The position numbers and the translations under genes were made by a program. This document shows, in pieces, positions 51,192 to 60,414 of a stretch of DNA of 64,000 nt; position 1 is the first letter of the stretch; every line of letters begins with the position of its first letter. The notes beneath the pieces are model-generated. The model ran no database searches. It was not told where the DNA came from and saw only the letters and a program-made list of their open reading frames with translations. The stretch comes from SLSG01 sp964477035. Its GTDB lineage: Bacteria > Bacteroidota > Bacteroidia > Bacteroidales > UBA7960. The DNA is taken from the NCBI GenBank assembly GCA_964477035.1, contig CAYZCW010000004.1, forward strand, positions 186,001-250,000. The letters run 5' to 3'.

Positions 51192-51602
51192 ATGATACAG
51201 CAATTTGAAATCAGTTTGCCCGCTTTTAAGCGGGGCATGCATCCGATCACCCGCCTGGTGATGGAGCCTGTAAAAAGTTGGCCCGAAAAAGGACTGATCC
51301 ACTTATTCCTGCACCATACTTCGGCCGGGCTGATGATCAATGAAAACGCCGATCCTTCGGTGCGGAGGGATCTTGACATGGGGTTCGACAGGCTGGCCCC
51401 GGAAGGCCTACCGGGGTATAGCCATACCCTGGAGGGGGACGATGACATGCCCGCCCATATCAAATCGGCTTTGTCCGGGGTCAGTCTGACCATTCCGGTA
51501 ACCAACCACCGGCCGGCCCTGGGAACCTGGCAAGGGATTTTCCTGTGCGAATTCCGTAACCACGGGGGCCAGCGCCGGCTGACGCTGACTCTTTGGTCGT
51601 GA
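51192..51602 (+). CDS. yjbQ: YjbQ/UPF0047 family protein
   Basis: 136 residues, full length for the family. Conserved blocks: LHHTSAGLMINENADPSVRRDL (about 39-60), GDDDMPAHIKSAL, PVTNHRPALGTWQGIFLCEFRNHGG. The histidines and acidic residues cluster in a trimeric pocket. Members show weak thiamine-phosphate synthase activity, hence the name secondary thiamine-phosphate synthase, but the real role is not established. It stands alone with its own promoter. Confidence 0.93.
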   Translation: MIQQFEISLPAFKRGMHPITRLVMEPVKSWPEKGLIHLFLHHTSAGLMINENADPSVRRDLDMGFDRLAPEGLPGYSHTLEGDDDMPAHIKSALSGVSLTIPVTNHRPALGTWQGIFLCEFRNHGGQRRLTLTLWS

Positions 51603-51749
51603 ACCGGCCGGTTCGGCGCCGGTAAACATGCCTCGCTTTATTTTGTTAACTTTATATGTAAATAGCTGATTGTTTAACCCGGTCCGGGCAAGCCGCTGGC
51701 CTCCGCACCTGCCTTTTCAATCCCGGACTTAAAAAAACAGCCAATCGTG

Positions 51750-53882
51750 ATGGACACCCCTTCAGGTCGAATCAACACCGTTACTTTGAAAGTGGAGGGC
51801 ATGAGCTGTACCAATTGTGCCCTGGGCATTGCCCGGGTCCTCGAAAAAGAGGGATTTGACAATGTGCATGCCGATTTTGCTTCCGATGAGGTCCGGCTTG
51901 ACCTGGAGGCGGACGAGCGGCTGCCGGTCGCCATCCGGCTCATAGAATCGCTTGGGTACCGCGTGGCTCCAAGGGAAGGGGAGGGTACGCCGGAAAGGAA
52001 ACGCCTGTCACCCATTGAGAGGAAGTTCTGGTTTTCGGCCGTATTCACGGTTCCCCTGCTTTTGGGCATGTTTCTTCCCCTGGATCTTTTGCATAACGAT
52101 CTGTTCCAGCTGGCCCTGACCGTTCCGGTGTTTGTCGTGGGGTTCCTGCATTTCGGACGCAGCGCCTTCATGAGCCTCCGCTCGGGAGTCGCCAACATGG
52201 ACGTGCTGATCTTCCTGGGAAGTACGGCAGCCTTTGTGTACAGCCTCATCGGGACAGTGAATAACCTGGGGCATGATTACATGTTTTACGAAACCTCGGC
52301 AAGCATCATCACCATTGTCCTATTAGGCAATATGCTGGAGCACAGATCGGTAAAAAAGACCACCTCGGCCATCGACGACCTGGTCCGGCTGCAGAAGAAC
52401 ACCGCCAGGCGAATCATTCCCGACATGCATGAAGGGCAGGAGTCGGTCGAAGAAGTCGATGCCGGCCTGTTGAACCGGGGTGACCGTTTGCTTGTCAACA
52501 CGGGCGATAAGGTGCCGGTGGATGGGGAGGTTTACTGGGGGAATTGCAGCGTGGATGAAAGCATGCTGACAGGGGAAAGCCTTCCCGTGGAGAAGGGCCC
52601 GGGCGACCCGGTGGTGGGGGGCACCCTGCTCCTGGAAGGCACTGTCAGGATGAAAGCTTCCGCCGTGGGTCAGGACACCGTCCTGTCCCAGATCATCGAG
52701 CTTGTCCGTAACGCCCAAAAGGACAAACCGGCCCTGCAAAACCTTGCGGACCGAATCAGTATGGTGTTTGTGCCCGTCGTGGTGGGCCTGTCCCTGCTCA
52801 CACTGGGCTACTGGTTTCTGGCCACCGACCTGCCTTTCAGGGATTCCCTCATGCGCGGCATTGCCGTGCTGGTCATTGCCTGTCCCTGCGCCCTCGGTCT
52901 GGCGATCCCCACAGCCGTGGTCGTCGGTCTGGGACGGTCTGCCAGGCACGGCATCCTGATCAAAGGCGGAACCGCCATCGACAAACTCAGTGCGATGGAT
53001 GCCGTGGTGTTCGATAAAACGGGGACCCTGACCAACGGCCGCTTCGTGGTTAAAAACATGGAGGTGTCCGGCCTGCCTGCAGAGACGGTCAGGGCTTTGC
53101 TTTACAGCATGGAATGCCACTCCTCCCACCCGATTGCCCAATCCCTGGTATCTCATTTCAAGGGCCAGGGTGAGGTCCCCCTGGAGCGGGTGGAGGAACG
53201 AAAGGGGCTTGGCCTGGAAGCCTTTGACGGGCAGGGGAACCACTTTGTGGTGGGCTCCTACGGGGTGGCTTCCCATCTTACGAGCGACAATTCACACAAT
53301 ATTTACCTGCTGATGAACGACCAACTGGTGGCCTGGCTGGATCTGGAGGATGAGATCAAACCGGAAGCCCGTGCCGCCGTCAGCTATTTCCGGAAGAACG
53401 GGGTCAGAACCATTCTTCTCAGCGGCGACCGGAAAAAAAGGTGTGAGGCGGTGGCTTCCGCCCTGGGGATCGAGGAGGTGTATGCCGAGCAGCTGCCCCG
53501 CCAAAAGCTGGAGGTCATCGAACGACTGGCTGCCCGGTACCGGGTGGGCATGGTTGGTGACGGGATCAATGATGCGCCGGCCCTGGCCAGGGCCCATATA
53601 GGCATCAGCATGAGCGACGCCACCCAGGTTGCGGTGAAGTCTGCAGAGGTGGTCCTGCTCAAAGGCAATCTGTCCCTGCTTACCAGGGCATTTGCCACCA
53701 CGCGGACCACCCTGCGAACGGTCAGGGAGAACCTGTTTTGGGCATTCTTTTACAATGTGGCCGCCATCCCCCTGGCCATGGCGGGTTTTCTGACCCCGAT
53801 CGTGGCCGCCGCCGCCATGGCCGCCTCCGATGTGGTGGTGGTGCTGAATTCCCTTCGCCTTAAGCGCCGCCGCCTCAGGTAG
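51750..53882 (+). CDS. copA: Copper-exporting P1B-type ATPase
   Basis: 710 residues from ATG 51750; a GTG one codon upstream (51747) is possible. One N-terminal metal-binding domain with GMSCTNC (residues 17-23), then two leader membrane helices and the P-type core: TGES actuator loop, CPC in IACPCALGLA (metal site in helix 6), DKTGTLTNG phosphorylation site, HSSHPIAQ (the HP signature of P1B pumps) and MVGDGINDAPAL hinge. The CPC motif and the final conserved polar residues (NVAAIPLAMAG, MAASDVVVVLNSLRL) indicate Cu(I). Its stop is only 4 nt from the convergent glycosyltransferase stop. Confidence 0.93.
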   Translation: MDTPSGRINTVTLKVEGMSCTNCALGIARVLEKEGFDNVHADFASDEVRLDLEADERLPVAIRLIESLGYRVAPREGEGTPERKRLSPIERKFWFSAVFTVPLLLGMFLPLDLLHNDLFQLALTVPVFVVGFLHFGRSAFMSLRSGVANMDVLIFLGSTAAFVYSLIGTVNNLGHDYMFYETSASIITIVLLGNMLEHRSVKKTTSAIDDLVRLQKNTARRIIPDMHEGQESVEEVDAGLLNRGDRLLVNTGDKVPVDGEVYWGNCSVDESMLTGESLPVEKGPGDPVVGGTLLLEGTVRMKASAVGQDTVLSQIIELVRNAQKDKPALQNLADRISMVFVPVVVGLSLLTLGYWFLATDLPFRDSLMRGIAVLVIACPCALGLAIPTAVVVGLGRSARHGILIKGGTAIDKLSAMDAVVFDKTGTLTNGRFVVKNMEVSGLPAETVRALLYSMECHSSHPIAQSLVSHFKGQGEVPLERVEERKGLGLEAFDGQGNHFVVGSYGVASHLTSDNSHNIYLLMNDQLVAWLDLEDEIKPEARAAVSYFRKNGVRTILLSGDRKKRCEAVASALGIEEVYAEQLPRQKLEVIERLAARYRVGMVGDGINDAPALARAHIGISMSDATQVAVKSAEVVLLKGNLSLLTRAFATTRTTLRTVRENLFWAFFYNVAAIPLAMAGFLTPIVAAAAMAASDVVVVLNSLRLKRRRLR

Positions 53883-53886
53883 GATT

Positions 53887-55008
53887 TCAATGCAGGCTCT
53901 TGTCCAGAGTATTCCACACGGCCCGGGCCGTGGCATCCCACGAAAAGCGCATTCTTTGCCTTCTCCCCCGGGCAACAAGCCTTGCCCTCAGTTCCGGGTC
54001 GTATGCCATTCGATGCAGGTCTGCCGCCATGGATTCCACCGACCAGGGATCGGTCAGCAGGGCCGCATCCCCGGCCACCTCCGGCATGGCGCTGACATGG
54101 GAGGTGATCACCGGCACATCGCACGCCATGGCTTCGACAATGGGGATGCCAAACCCTTCGAAGGTGGAGGGCAGGACCAACGCCAGCGCCCCGCCCATGA
54201 CACGGGCCAGTTCTTCGCGGCCGAGCCTGCCCGTGAAACGGATCCGCTCCCTGCAGCCAGGGTCAGATACTGCCGGATTATAGAAGCTTTTGCCGAACAT
54301 GGCTTCCCCCACGATGAGCAGGCGAATGCCGGAGTCATCCTGCCGGCAGAATTTTCCGAAAGCCTGGATCAGCCTTTGAAGATTCTTTCGCGGATTCAGG
54401 GCCCCTACAAACAAAAAGTATGGTTTGCCTTCCGCGTGGTCGCGCCGCACCCGGGAGACCTCCCCGGGAGTAAGGGGGCGGAACGCTTCGCCGGCCCCGT
54501 TGTATACCACGTCAATCCGGTCCGGATCAATGCCGCAGGAGCGGGCAATGTCCTGCCGGGAAAACTCGGATACTGTGATGATCCGCCGGGCATTCCTTGC
54601 ATGGGCAGGGAAAAACCTCCGGTAGTAGGCCCGCGTCAGGGGGGGGAGGTTTTCCGGAAAATGCATAAAATTCAGGTCGTGGAGGGCAACTACCGAAGGG
54701 AAGGTTCCGGGGATGCTGAACCCGTCGGGCGAATAGAACAGGTCGATCGCGTGTTTTTTCAGCAGCCGGGGGATCACGTGGTGAAACCGGGCGTACCAAA
54801 GCACAGGGTGCCGGCTCGGCAGGGTGGTACGCAGGGGCACCACATTGTCTGCAAACACAAAGGAGGGATCCCAGGCCCTGTCAAAAATAAAAAAGAAACG
54901 GTGTTCCGGGTGGGCGGTGACCATGCGCCTGAGGGTTTCAAAGGCAAACCACCCAATGCCTTCGAGCCTGTCTTTTATCAGAAGCTGGGTGTTGACGGCA
55001 ATATTCAT
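53887..55008 (-). CDS. Family 4 glycosyltransferase
   Basis: About 373 residues from ATG 55008 (MNIAVNTQLLIKDRLEGIGWF); ATG 55023 is an alternative. GT-B fold: the N-terminal half has ALHDLNFMHFPENL and ITVSEFSRQDIA, the C-terminal half PYFLFVGALNPRKNLQRLIQAF and LPSTFEGFGIPIVEAMACDVPVITS (the EX7E retaining signature), then AGDAALLTDPWSVE. It transfers a sugar to an unknown acceptor, likely in envelope polysaccharide. Divergent from the methyltransferase gene 127 bp away. Confidence 0.9.
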   Translation of the reverse strand: MNIAVNTQLLIKDRLEGIGWFAFETLRRMVTAHPEHRFFFIFDRAWDPSFVFADNVVPLRTTLPSRHPVLWYARFHHVIPRLLKKHAIDLFYSPDGFSIPGTFPSVVALHDLNFMHFPENLPPLTRAYYRRFFPAHARNARRIITVSEFSRQDIARSCGIDPDRIDVVYNGAGEAFRPLTPGEVSRVRRDHAEGKPYFLFVGALNPRKNLQRLIQAFGKFCRQDDSGIRLLIVGEAMFGKSFYNPAVSDPGCRERIRFTGRLGREELARVMGGALALVLPSTFEGFGIPIVEAMACDVPVITSHVSAMPEVAGDAALLTDPWSVESMAADLHRMAYDPELRARLVARGRRQRMRFSWDATARAVWNTLDKSLH

Positions 55009-55082
55009 GAGGCAGCTGGGCATTTGAGCCTTCCCGTTGCGGACCCTCCGGGAAAAATGATGGCGGACTAAGGGATTTTTGG

Positions 55083-55090
55083 TAAGTTTG
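55083..55090 (+). promoter_or_regulatory. -7 promoter element of the methyltransferase gene
   Basis: TAAGTTTG matches TAnnTTTG; leader about 38 nt before the GTG start. Confidence 0.55.
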
Positions 55091-55134
55091 CCTGGCCCGA
55101 TCCCCTGCACAAAGATATTTTTTTAGGCAAAACA

Positions 55135-55905
55135 GTGGATGTAAAAAGACTGGAACGACTGGAAAAAGAAAAGGCATTTCACAACGAGGCCTTTTCCACC
55201 GGCATAAGAAGGCCGCTGGATAAATACTACAGCATATTTGCCCGCATCCGGGGTGACTACCTGGACCGGTTAAGGGAAACCGCCCCGGGAAAGCGTTTGC
55301 TGGAATGCGGCTGCGGGGCGGACTCCCACACCTTTGAAGTGGCCGGGCCCGGGATGGAACTGACCGGCATCGACCTTTCCGAGGAAGCCGTGAGAAAAAG
55401 CAGGGAGAAAGCGGCCTCCATGGGACTGACCCATTGCCGTTTTCAGGTGATGGATGCGGAGAAGATGGATTTCGGCCCGGACAGTTTCGACCTCCTGTTC
55501 GGAGTCGGGATCATCCACCACCTCGACCTGCCGGTATTTTTTTCGGAGGCCGCCCGCGTGCTCCGCCCCGGGGGACGCATCCTCTTCATGGAGCCTTTGG
55601 GGTACAACCCTGTCATCAACCTGTTTCGCAAACTGACGCCCCGCTACCGGACGCCCGATGAGCATCCTTTGTTGCGGGGCGATCTGAAATTGCTCGACCG
55701 GTATTTCGGGCAGGTCTCGGTTGCCTATTATTATTTCTTTGCCTTACTGGCCGTGCCATTTCGAAGTACACGCCTTTTCAGCCCGCTGCTTAAGCTTCTG
55801 GACGGCCTTGACCGTTTCTGCTTTCGCTGCATCCCGGGGTTCAGGTACCTTGCCTGGTATGTGCTGATCGATGCGGCCAGACCCCGGGAGGTCAGGCATT
55901 CATAG
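55135..55905 (+). CDS. SAM-dependent class I methyltransferase
   Basis: 256 residues from a GTG at 55135 (VDVKRLERLEKEKAFHN); the ATG at 55139 is out of frame. Methyltransferase motifs: LLECGCGADSHTFEVA (motif I, about 60-75), GIDLSEEAVRKSREKA, FQVMDAEKMDFGPDSFDLLFGVGIIHHL and VLRPGGRILFMEPL. The C-terminal part is hydrophobic (YYYFFALLAVPFRSTRLFSPLLKLL) and may sit at the membrane, suggesting a lipid, quinone or glycolipid substrate. It neighbours a glycosyltransferase on the other strand. The end overlaps the convergent rho gene by 14 nt. Confidence 0.85.
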   Translation: MDVKRLERLEKEKAFHNEAFSTGIRRPLDKYYSIFARIRGDYLDRLRETAPGKRLLECGCGADSHTFEVAGPGMELTGIDLSEEAVRKSREKAASMGLTHCRFQVMDAEKMDFGPDSFDLLFGVGIIHHLDLPVFFSEAARVLRPGGRILFMEPLGYNPVINLFRKLTPRYRTPDEHPLLRGDLKLLDRYFGQVSVAYYYFFALLAVPFRSTRLFSPLLKLLDGLDRFCFRCIPGFRYLAWYVLIDAARPREVRHS

Positions 55906-57940
55906 ACATGATGAACTCCTCGTTGGAGTGGGTGTGGCGCATCTTGTCGAGCAGGAACTCCATGGCTTCCAGGGGGGTCATGTCGGCAATGAATTTGCGC
56001 AGGACCCAGATCCGGTTCATCATGTCCTTGTCCATCAGCAGGTCTTCCCTGCGTGTGCCGGAGGCAATGATGTCGATGGACGGGAAGATGCGCTTGTTGG
56101 AAAGGCGGCGGTCCAGCTGGAGTTCCATGTTGCCGGTGCCCTTGAACTCTTCAAAGATGACCTCATCCATTTTGGATCCGGTGTCGATCAGGGCCGTGGC
56201 AATGATGGACAGGGATCCGCCGTTCTCGATGTTGCGGGCGGCCCCGAAGAAACGCTTGGGCTTGTGCAGGGCGTTGGCATCAACCCCACCCGAAAGCACT
56301 TTGCCCGAGGCCGGGGCCACGGTATTGAATGCCCTGGCCAGGCGGGTGATGGAGTCCAGCAGGATGACCACATCGTGGCCGCACTCGACCATGCGCTTGG
56401 CTTTTTCCAGGACGATGCCCGCCACCTTCACATGGCGCTCAGCGGGTTCATCGAAAGTGGAGGAGATCACTTCGGCACGGACGTTGCGGGCCATCTCTGT
56501 CACTTCTTCCGGCCGTTCGTCCACCAGTAACACGATCAGGTAAACTTCCGGGTGGTTGGCCGCGATGGCATTGGCGATCTCCTGCAGCAGGATGGTCTTG
56601 CCCGTCTTGGGCTGCGCCACGATCAGGCCGCGCTGTCCCTTGCCGATGGGAGAGAACAGGTCGATCACGCGGGGGGAAATCGACGCACCGGGATTTCCGG
56701 TGATGTTGAACTTTTCATCCGGGAACAAAGGGGTGAGGAAGTCGAACGGGACACGGTCACGCACCTCGGCCGGATCCCTTCCGTTGATTTTTTCCACCTT
56801 GATCAGGGGAAAGTATTTCTCATTCTCCTTTGGGGGACGGATGCCGCCGCGTACGGTATCACCCGTCTTGAGGCCAAACAGTTTGATCTGGCTTTGGGAG
56901 ACGTAGACGTCGTCGGGAGAATTCAGGTAGTTGTAATCGGATGAGCGCAAAAAGCCATAGCCGTCGGGCATGATCTCAAGCACTCCTTCGGCGGTGATGA
57001 TGCCGTCAAATTCATAGACCGGCTCCCCGGAGCGTTTGTCATATCCTTTCTGCCGGGCATGGGCTTCCTTTTGTGCCGGCTGGTCTGCAGCCTGGGACCT
57101 GCTTTCATCGCCCCTTGTCCTTGCTTCCCCTTTGTCGTCCCTTGCGGGCCGGCCCGGCTCAGGGCTTTTGCCTGCCCTGTTGGCTTCCTCCGGCTGGGAG
57201 GGGGATTCCCCTGTCAGTTCATCCTGAATGACGGCCTTCTCTTGCCTGGGCTGGTCCTCCCTTTTCCAGGATTTACCCTGGGTTTGATGGGGCTTGTGCC
57301 CGGGTTTCTGCTCCCGCTGGTCCTGGGGGCCATGTGACCTGTGCTGCTGCCCTTGCTGTTGAGGTCCCTGCTGTTGAGGTCCTTGTTGTTCAGGTCCCTG
57401 CTGTTGCTGCCCTTGTTGCTGCGGTCCCTGCTGTGGTTCCTGCCCTGGCTTTTGCTGTCCCTGGGGTGGCTGACCTGCCTGTTGTGGCTGGGGCTGCAGC
57501 TTGGTGTCGCGGCCGCTGGAAGACCCGGCGGGAATTCGCTTGCGGGAACGCATCTGCCGTTTGTCTCCCTTTTTTTCTGCACGGGCGGTGGTCTGGGATT
57601 CCCCGCCGTGTGTTTGCCTGCCCGTCTGGGGCTGTGCCTTCTCCTTGTTTTCGGGGGTTTCCTGGGGCGGGGCTCCGCCCCTTGTTTTCTTTTCCGGATC
57701 TTCCTTGACGCGTGGCCCCGGTTTGCGGCCCGGTTTGCGGCCTGGTTTGCGGCCCGGCCTGGGCTCATCTTTCGTTTCGGCCTGCACCGTGGCGGCAGAG
57801 GGATTCACTGCCTGGGCATCCAGAATCTGGTAGATCAGGTCCTGTTTCTTGTATGATTCAACCCGCTTGATCTTCAATTCTTTGGCGATCTCACGGAGTT
57901 CCATTAACAGTTTGTTGTTCAGTTCAACAATGTCGTACAT
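55892..57940 (-). CDS. rho: Transcription termination factor Rho with long disordered insert
   Basis: 682 residues against about 420 in E. coli. A short N-terminal helical domain (1-42: ELNNKLLMELREIAKELKI), then about 260 residues of low complexity (45-305): three GRKP units, basic RSRKR patches, and a Gln/Gly/Pro tract (148-200). The RNA-binding cold-shock-like domain follows (EFDGIITAEGVLEIMPDGYGFLR, 309-332), then the ATPase: VAQPKTGKT Walker A (441-449), LLVDERPEEVTEM, ILLDSITRLARAFN and the Q/R loops. The insert matches the kind of Bacteroidota Rho reported to form condensates. A long leader (about 215 nt) precedes it. Confidence 0.95.
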   Translation of the reverse strand: MYDIVELNNKLLMELREIAKELKIKRVESYKKQDLIYQILDAQAVNPSAATVQAETKDEPRPGRKPGRKPGRKPGPRVKEDPEKKTRGGAPPQETPENKEKAQPQTGRQTHGGESQTTARAEKKGDKRQMRSRKRIPAGSSSGRDTKLQPQPQQAGQPPQGQQKPGQEPQQGPQQQGQQQQGPEQQGPQQQGPQQQGQQHRSHGPQDQREQKPGHKPHQTQGKSWKREDQPRQEKAVIQDELTGESPSQPEEANRAGKSPEPGRPARDDKGEARTRGDESRSQAADQPAQKEAHARQKGYDKRSGEPVYEFDGIITAEGVLEIMPDGYGFLRSSDYNYLNSPDDVYVSQSQIKLFGLKTGDTVRGGIRPPKENEKYFPLIKVEKINGRDPAEVRDRVPFDFLTPLFPDEKFNITGNPGASISPRVIDLFSPIGKGQRGLIVAQPKTGKTILLQEIANAIAANHPEVYLIVLLVDERPEEVTEMARNVRAEVISSTFDEPAERHVKVAGIVLEKAKRMVECGHDVVILLDSITRLARAFNTVAPASGKVLSGGVDANALHKPKRFFGAARNIENGGSLSIIATALIDTGSKMDEVIFEEFKGTGNMELQLDRRLSNKRIFPSIDIIASGTRREDLLMDKDMMNRIWVLRKFIADMTPLEAMEFLLDKMRHTHSNEEFIMSMNA

Positions 57941-58161
57941 GGGCTTTTATGTTAAATGGGTTGATTGATTTCGGTTTCAGGGAAGGGGTCGTGGCACGGC
58001 CTTTCCGGAGCAGCATTCAGAAACAAACAATGGGATGAAGACGCATCGGGGAAAAAACTGTGGTTACAGATTCAGCCGAGCCGGCCCTGGGGCCTTGAAA
58101 AATGATGGCAAAGATGGTTGATTTGACGAAAACGACCGAAACAAAAGAGGAATATGAGGTG

Positions 58162-58169
58162 CAAATATA
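58162..58169 (-). promoter_or_regulatory. -7 promoter element of rho
   Basis: TATATTTG on the minus strand matches TAnnTTTG; transcript start near 58155. Confidence 0.6.
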
Positions 58170-58288
58170 ATCATAAATCCCTGAACGAAAAAAATAAATT
58201 GATATTGTTTGCCGGAGCCGGGGCAGAAAGAGTCCATGTTGTCCGTGCCCGGCGGGGTGCTTCCCGGAAAGAATCCGGGACAATTTTG

Positions 58289-58296
58289 TACATTTG
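58289..58296 (+). promoter_or_regulatory. -7 promoter element of the DUF4293 gene
   Basis: TACATTTG matches TAnnTTTG, 26 nt before the ATG at 58323. Confidence 0.6.
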
Positions 58297-58322
58297 GCAT
58301 TCAAACCAAAAACATCCGACGC

Positions 58323-58793
58323 ATGTTACAGAGAGTTCAGTCCGTCTACCTGTTCCTGGTGGTTGTATTTGCCGTCCTGTATTGCTTCTTTCCCCTCGGA
58401 TGGTTTTCCGTGGAGGAAGTCAGCAGTGCCGTGAAACTCATTGGAAAGGATTTGTCTCTGGACAATTTCCTGGCCACCCATTCGACCCTGTTCCGGGCGG
58501 CACTGATGGCCATGGCCGCCGGGGTGATCCTGATCACCCTGTATACCATTTTTCAATTCCGTTCGCGCCTGAACCAGATCCGGCTCTGCCGCATGAACAT
58601 CCTGTTGCACCTGGCCCTGCTGGTGACCTCCTTTTTTTACCTGGACCAGCTGAAGGCGGCGGCACCCTATCAATCGCTGGGGTACGGCCCTTCCATCTTT
58701 TTTCCCCTGGCCTCCCTGTTCCTGCTCTTGCTGGCGATCCGGGCCATCAAAAAAGACGAGGCCCTGGTCAGGGCGGCGGACCGGATCCGATGA
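58323..58793 (+). CDS. DUF4293-type four-helix membrane protein
   Basis: 156 residues from ATG 58323 (MLQRVQSVYLFLVVVFAVLYCFFP), the signature start of DUF4293 proteins. Four membrane segments: about 8-25, 60-80, 88-108 and 125-142, with a short periplasmic loop after the first. The promoter position excludes the ATG at 58209. Function unknown; I recall it beside rho in many Bacteroidota, here divergent from rho with separate promoters. Confidence 0.85.
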   Translation: MLQRVQSVYLFLVVVFAVLYCFFPLGWFSVEEVSSAVKLIGKDLSLDNFLATHSTLFRAALMAMAAGVILITLYTIFQFRSRLNQIRLCRMNILLHLALLVTSFFYLDQLKAAAPYQSLGYGPSIFFPLASLFLLLLAIRAIKKDEALVRAADRIR

Positions 58794-58860
58794 GTTTTGC
58801 TGCAGAAAGGCAAGCCTGCCTGGTCGCCCGTCCGGCCTCAGGTCTGCGTTTGCGCCCGGG

Positions 58861-59934
58861 TCAGTCTTCCACCCGCTTGACCACGTAGTCGGAGTTGAAC
58901 AGCCCCAGGGCTCCCATGTACTTCAGCTTGAACTTCATGAAGTCCCCCACCTTGTATTTTTTGGGGTTCTTGCCCAGGTCGATCACCAGCATGTCGGACG
59001 AGGCGCCCGCAATCGTGATGTTCTTGTCGGCCGGGATGAGGAAGTCGGGGCTGATGTCCAGCAGTCCCACGTCCAGAAGCGCCCGGCAGGAGGTCTTGCC
59101 ATAGTCGGACTGGTTGATCTCATAGGTTTCCCCCGAGGGGTTTTCCGCCATGGTGCCCTCGGGAACCATCGGCTTTTCCCACAATTCGATGATCTCTGCC
59201 TGGAAGGAAATCACATCATCGCGCATGCCCTTGATCGTTTTCCCCGTGAACAGGTTGGCCCCGAAATACAGGGTTTCTCCCACCCTGAAGTGGTTGACCC
59301 CCGGCGGTACCTGCTTGCTGAACAGCATGGGGATCGTCACGGAAGTGCCCCCGCTCAGGTAACGGATTTTCCGGCTGAACTTGACCTCCACGATTTGCTT
59401 GTACAGGCTCAGCTGGATGAGCTTGTCCCTTGAGGGCATGACCCCGTAGAGGCAGTTGAGGTTGGTGCCGAATCCGGTGATCTCGATGCCGGGCAGTTCG
59501 AAGGCCTGCTCGTAAAAATCCACCAGGTGGTCGCCCAGCACCCCTTCGCGCAACTCACCCATCTCGATCATGATGATGACTTCGTGCACCTTGCCTTGCT
59601 TAACGGCCTCTTTAGAGATCAGCTTGAGTGTTTCCAGGTCGCTGTTGAGGCTGGCATCGGCGTATTTGACCACGCTCCGGATGCTTCTGCGGGGCGGGGG
59701 CTTGATGTACAGTGTCTTGATCCCGGGATTGAGGCGCTTGATGGTCTTCAGGTTGGAGATGCGGGAGTCCATCAGCTCCTTCACCCCCAGGCTCATGACT
59801 TCCTTGATAAACAAGGCGTTGCCGCAAAGCAACTTGGTGACGATGCCCCATTCGATCCCGTGCTTATTGAAAAGCCCTTCCAGGAAATCGAAATTGTGTT
59901 TCAGCTTTCGCCGACTGATCAGGATTTCTGCCAT
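58861..59934 (-). CDS. Alanine/ornithine racemase-family PLP enzyme
   Basis: 357 residues. Fold type III barrel with the PLP lysine near the N-terminus in IVTKLLCGN (K34), then MDSRISNLKTIKRL, VIIMIEMGELREGVL, ITGFGTNLNCLYGVMPS, and RYLSGGTSVTIPM (phosphate binding). This is the subgroup that includes ornithine racemase rather than the classical Alr. A C-terminal beta domain ends VKRVED. It starts 9 nt after the GNAT gene in an operon with a sodium symporter, suggesting racemisation of an imported amino acid. Substrate unproven. Confidence 0.85.
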   Translation of the reverse strand: MAEILISRRKLKHNFDFLEGLFNKHGIEWGIVTKLLCGNALFIKEVMSLGVKELMDSRISNLKTIKRLNPGIKTLYIKPPPRRSIRSVVKYADASLNSDLETLKLISKEAVKQGKVHEVIIMIEMGELREGVLGDHLVDFYEQAFELPGIEITGFGTNLNCLYGVMPSRDKLIQLSLYKQIVEVKFSRKIRYLSGGTSVTIPMLFSKQVPPGVNHFRVGETLYFGANLFTGKTIKGMRDDVISFQAEIIELWEKPMVPEGTMAENPSGETYEINQSDYGKTSCRALLDVGLLDISPDFLIPADKNITIAGASSDMLVIDLGKNPKKYKVGDFMKFKLKYMGALGLFNSDYVVKRVED

Positions 59935-59943
59935 GGCGATCGC

Positions 59944-60381
59944 TTAGCGGTTTAGCCTCATTTCGAGGTATTTACTGGTAAATCCGAGCTTTTCATACAA
60001 GAACCTGGCCGGATTTTCGGGTTCCACGTGGAGCTTGATGCTGCCTTCGGCCAGGTCGAAGGTTTTCTGCATGAGGGCCTTGCCCAGTCCCTTGCCCCGA
60101 AACTGTTTGTCCACGGCAATGTAAACCAGGATGTTTTCGGGAATGTAGCCTTCCATGCCGGTTTTGTTGACCACCACGGCCCCGCTGATGTGACCCCCTT
60201 CCCGGGTGTACACGATGAACCCGCCAAACTTCTCCTTGTCGTCCAGGGCAAACCGGATGCATTTCATGATGGCCTCGTGTTCATCCCCGAACTGGTCGAG
60301 GTGCTCGAACAGGAAATCGGCGACTTCTTTCTTCTGGGTTTCTGTAACCTGGTCATTCGGTGTGAGTACGGTAAATTCCAT
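59944..60381 (-). CDS. GNAT-family N-acetyltransferase
   Basis: 145 residues. GNAT fold with the acetyl-CoA loop QFRGKGLGKALM (about 93-104) after the strand ILVYIAVD, and HVEPENPARFLYEKLGFTSKYLEMRL at the C-terminus. Small-molecule or amino-acid acetylation is most likely given the racemase downstream (9 nt) and symporter upstream (33 nt). Confidence 0.88.
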   Translation of the reverse strand: MEFTVLTPNDQVTETQKKEVADFLFEHLDQFGDEHEAIMKCIRFALDDKEKFGGFIVYTREGGHISGAVVVNKTGMEGYIPENILVYIAVDKQFRGKGLGKALMQKTFDLAEGSIKLHVEPENPARFLYEKLGFTSKYLEMRLNR

Positions 60382-60414
60382 TGGTTTTGGGTTGGTGGCA
60401 CCGCCCGTTCGGGA

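Larger units (their letters stand above)
57941..58322. other. Divergent promoter region between rho and the DUF4293 gene
   Basis: 382 bp without a gene. Minus strand: TATATTTG (58162-58169), giving a rho leader of about 215 nt, which is long enough for autoregulation by Rho itself, as known in other bacteria. Plus strand: TACATTTG (58289-58296) for DUF4293. No clear terminator or riboswitch fold seen in the rho leader. A frame of 95 codons (58017-58304, minus) crosses the promoter and is rejected. Confidence 0.55.

Noticed and set aside
57340..57440. Repeated GGTCCCTGCTGTTG-like units considered as a non-coding repeat
   Set aside because: They are in frame within rho and encode the Q/G/P tract.
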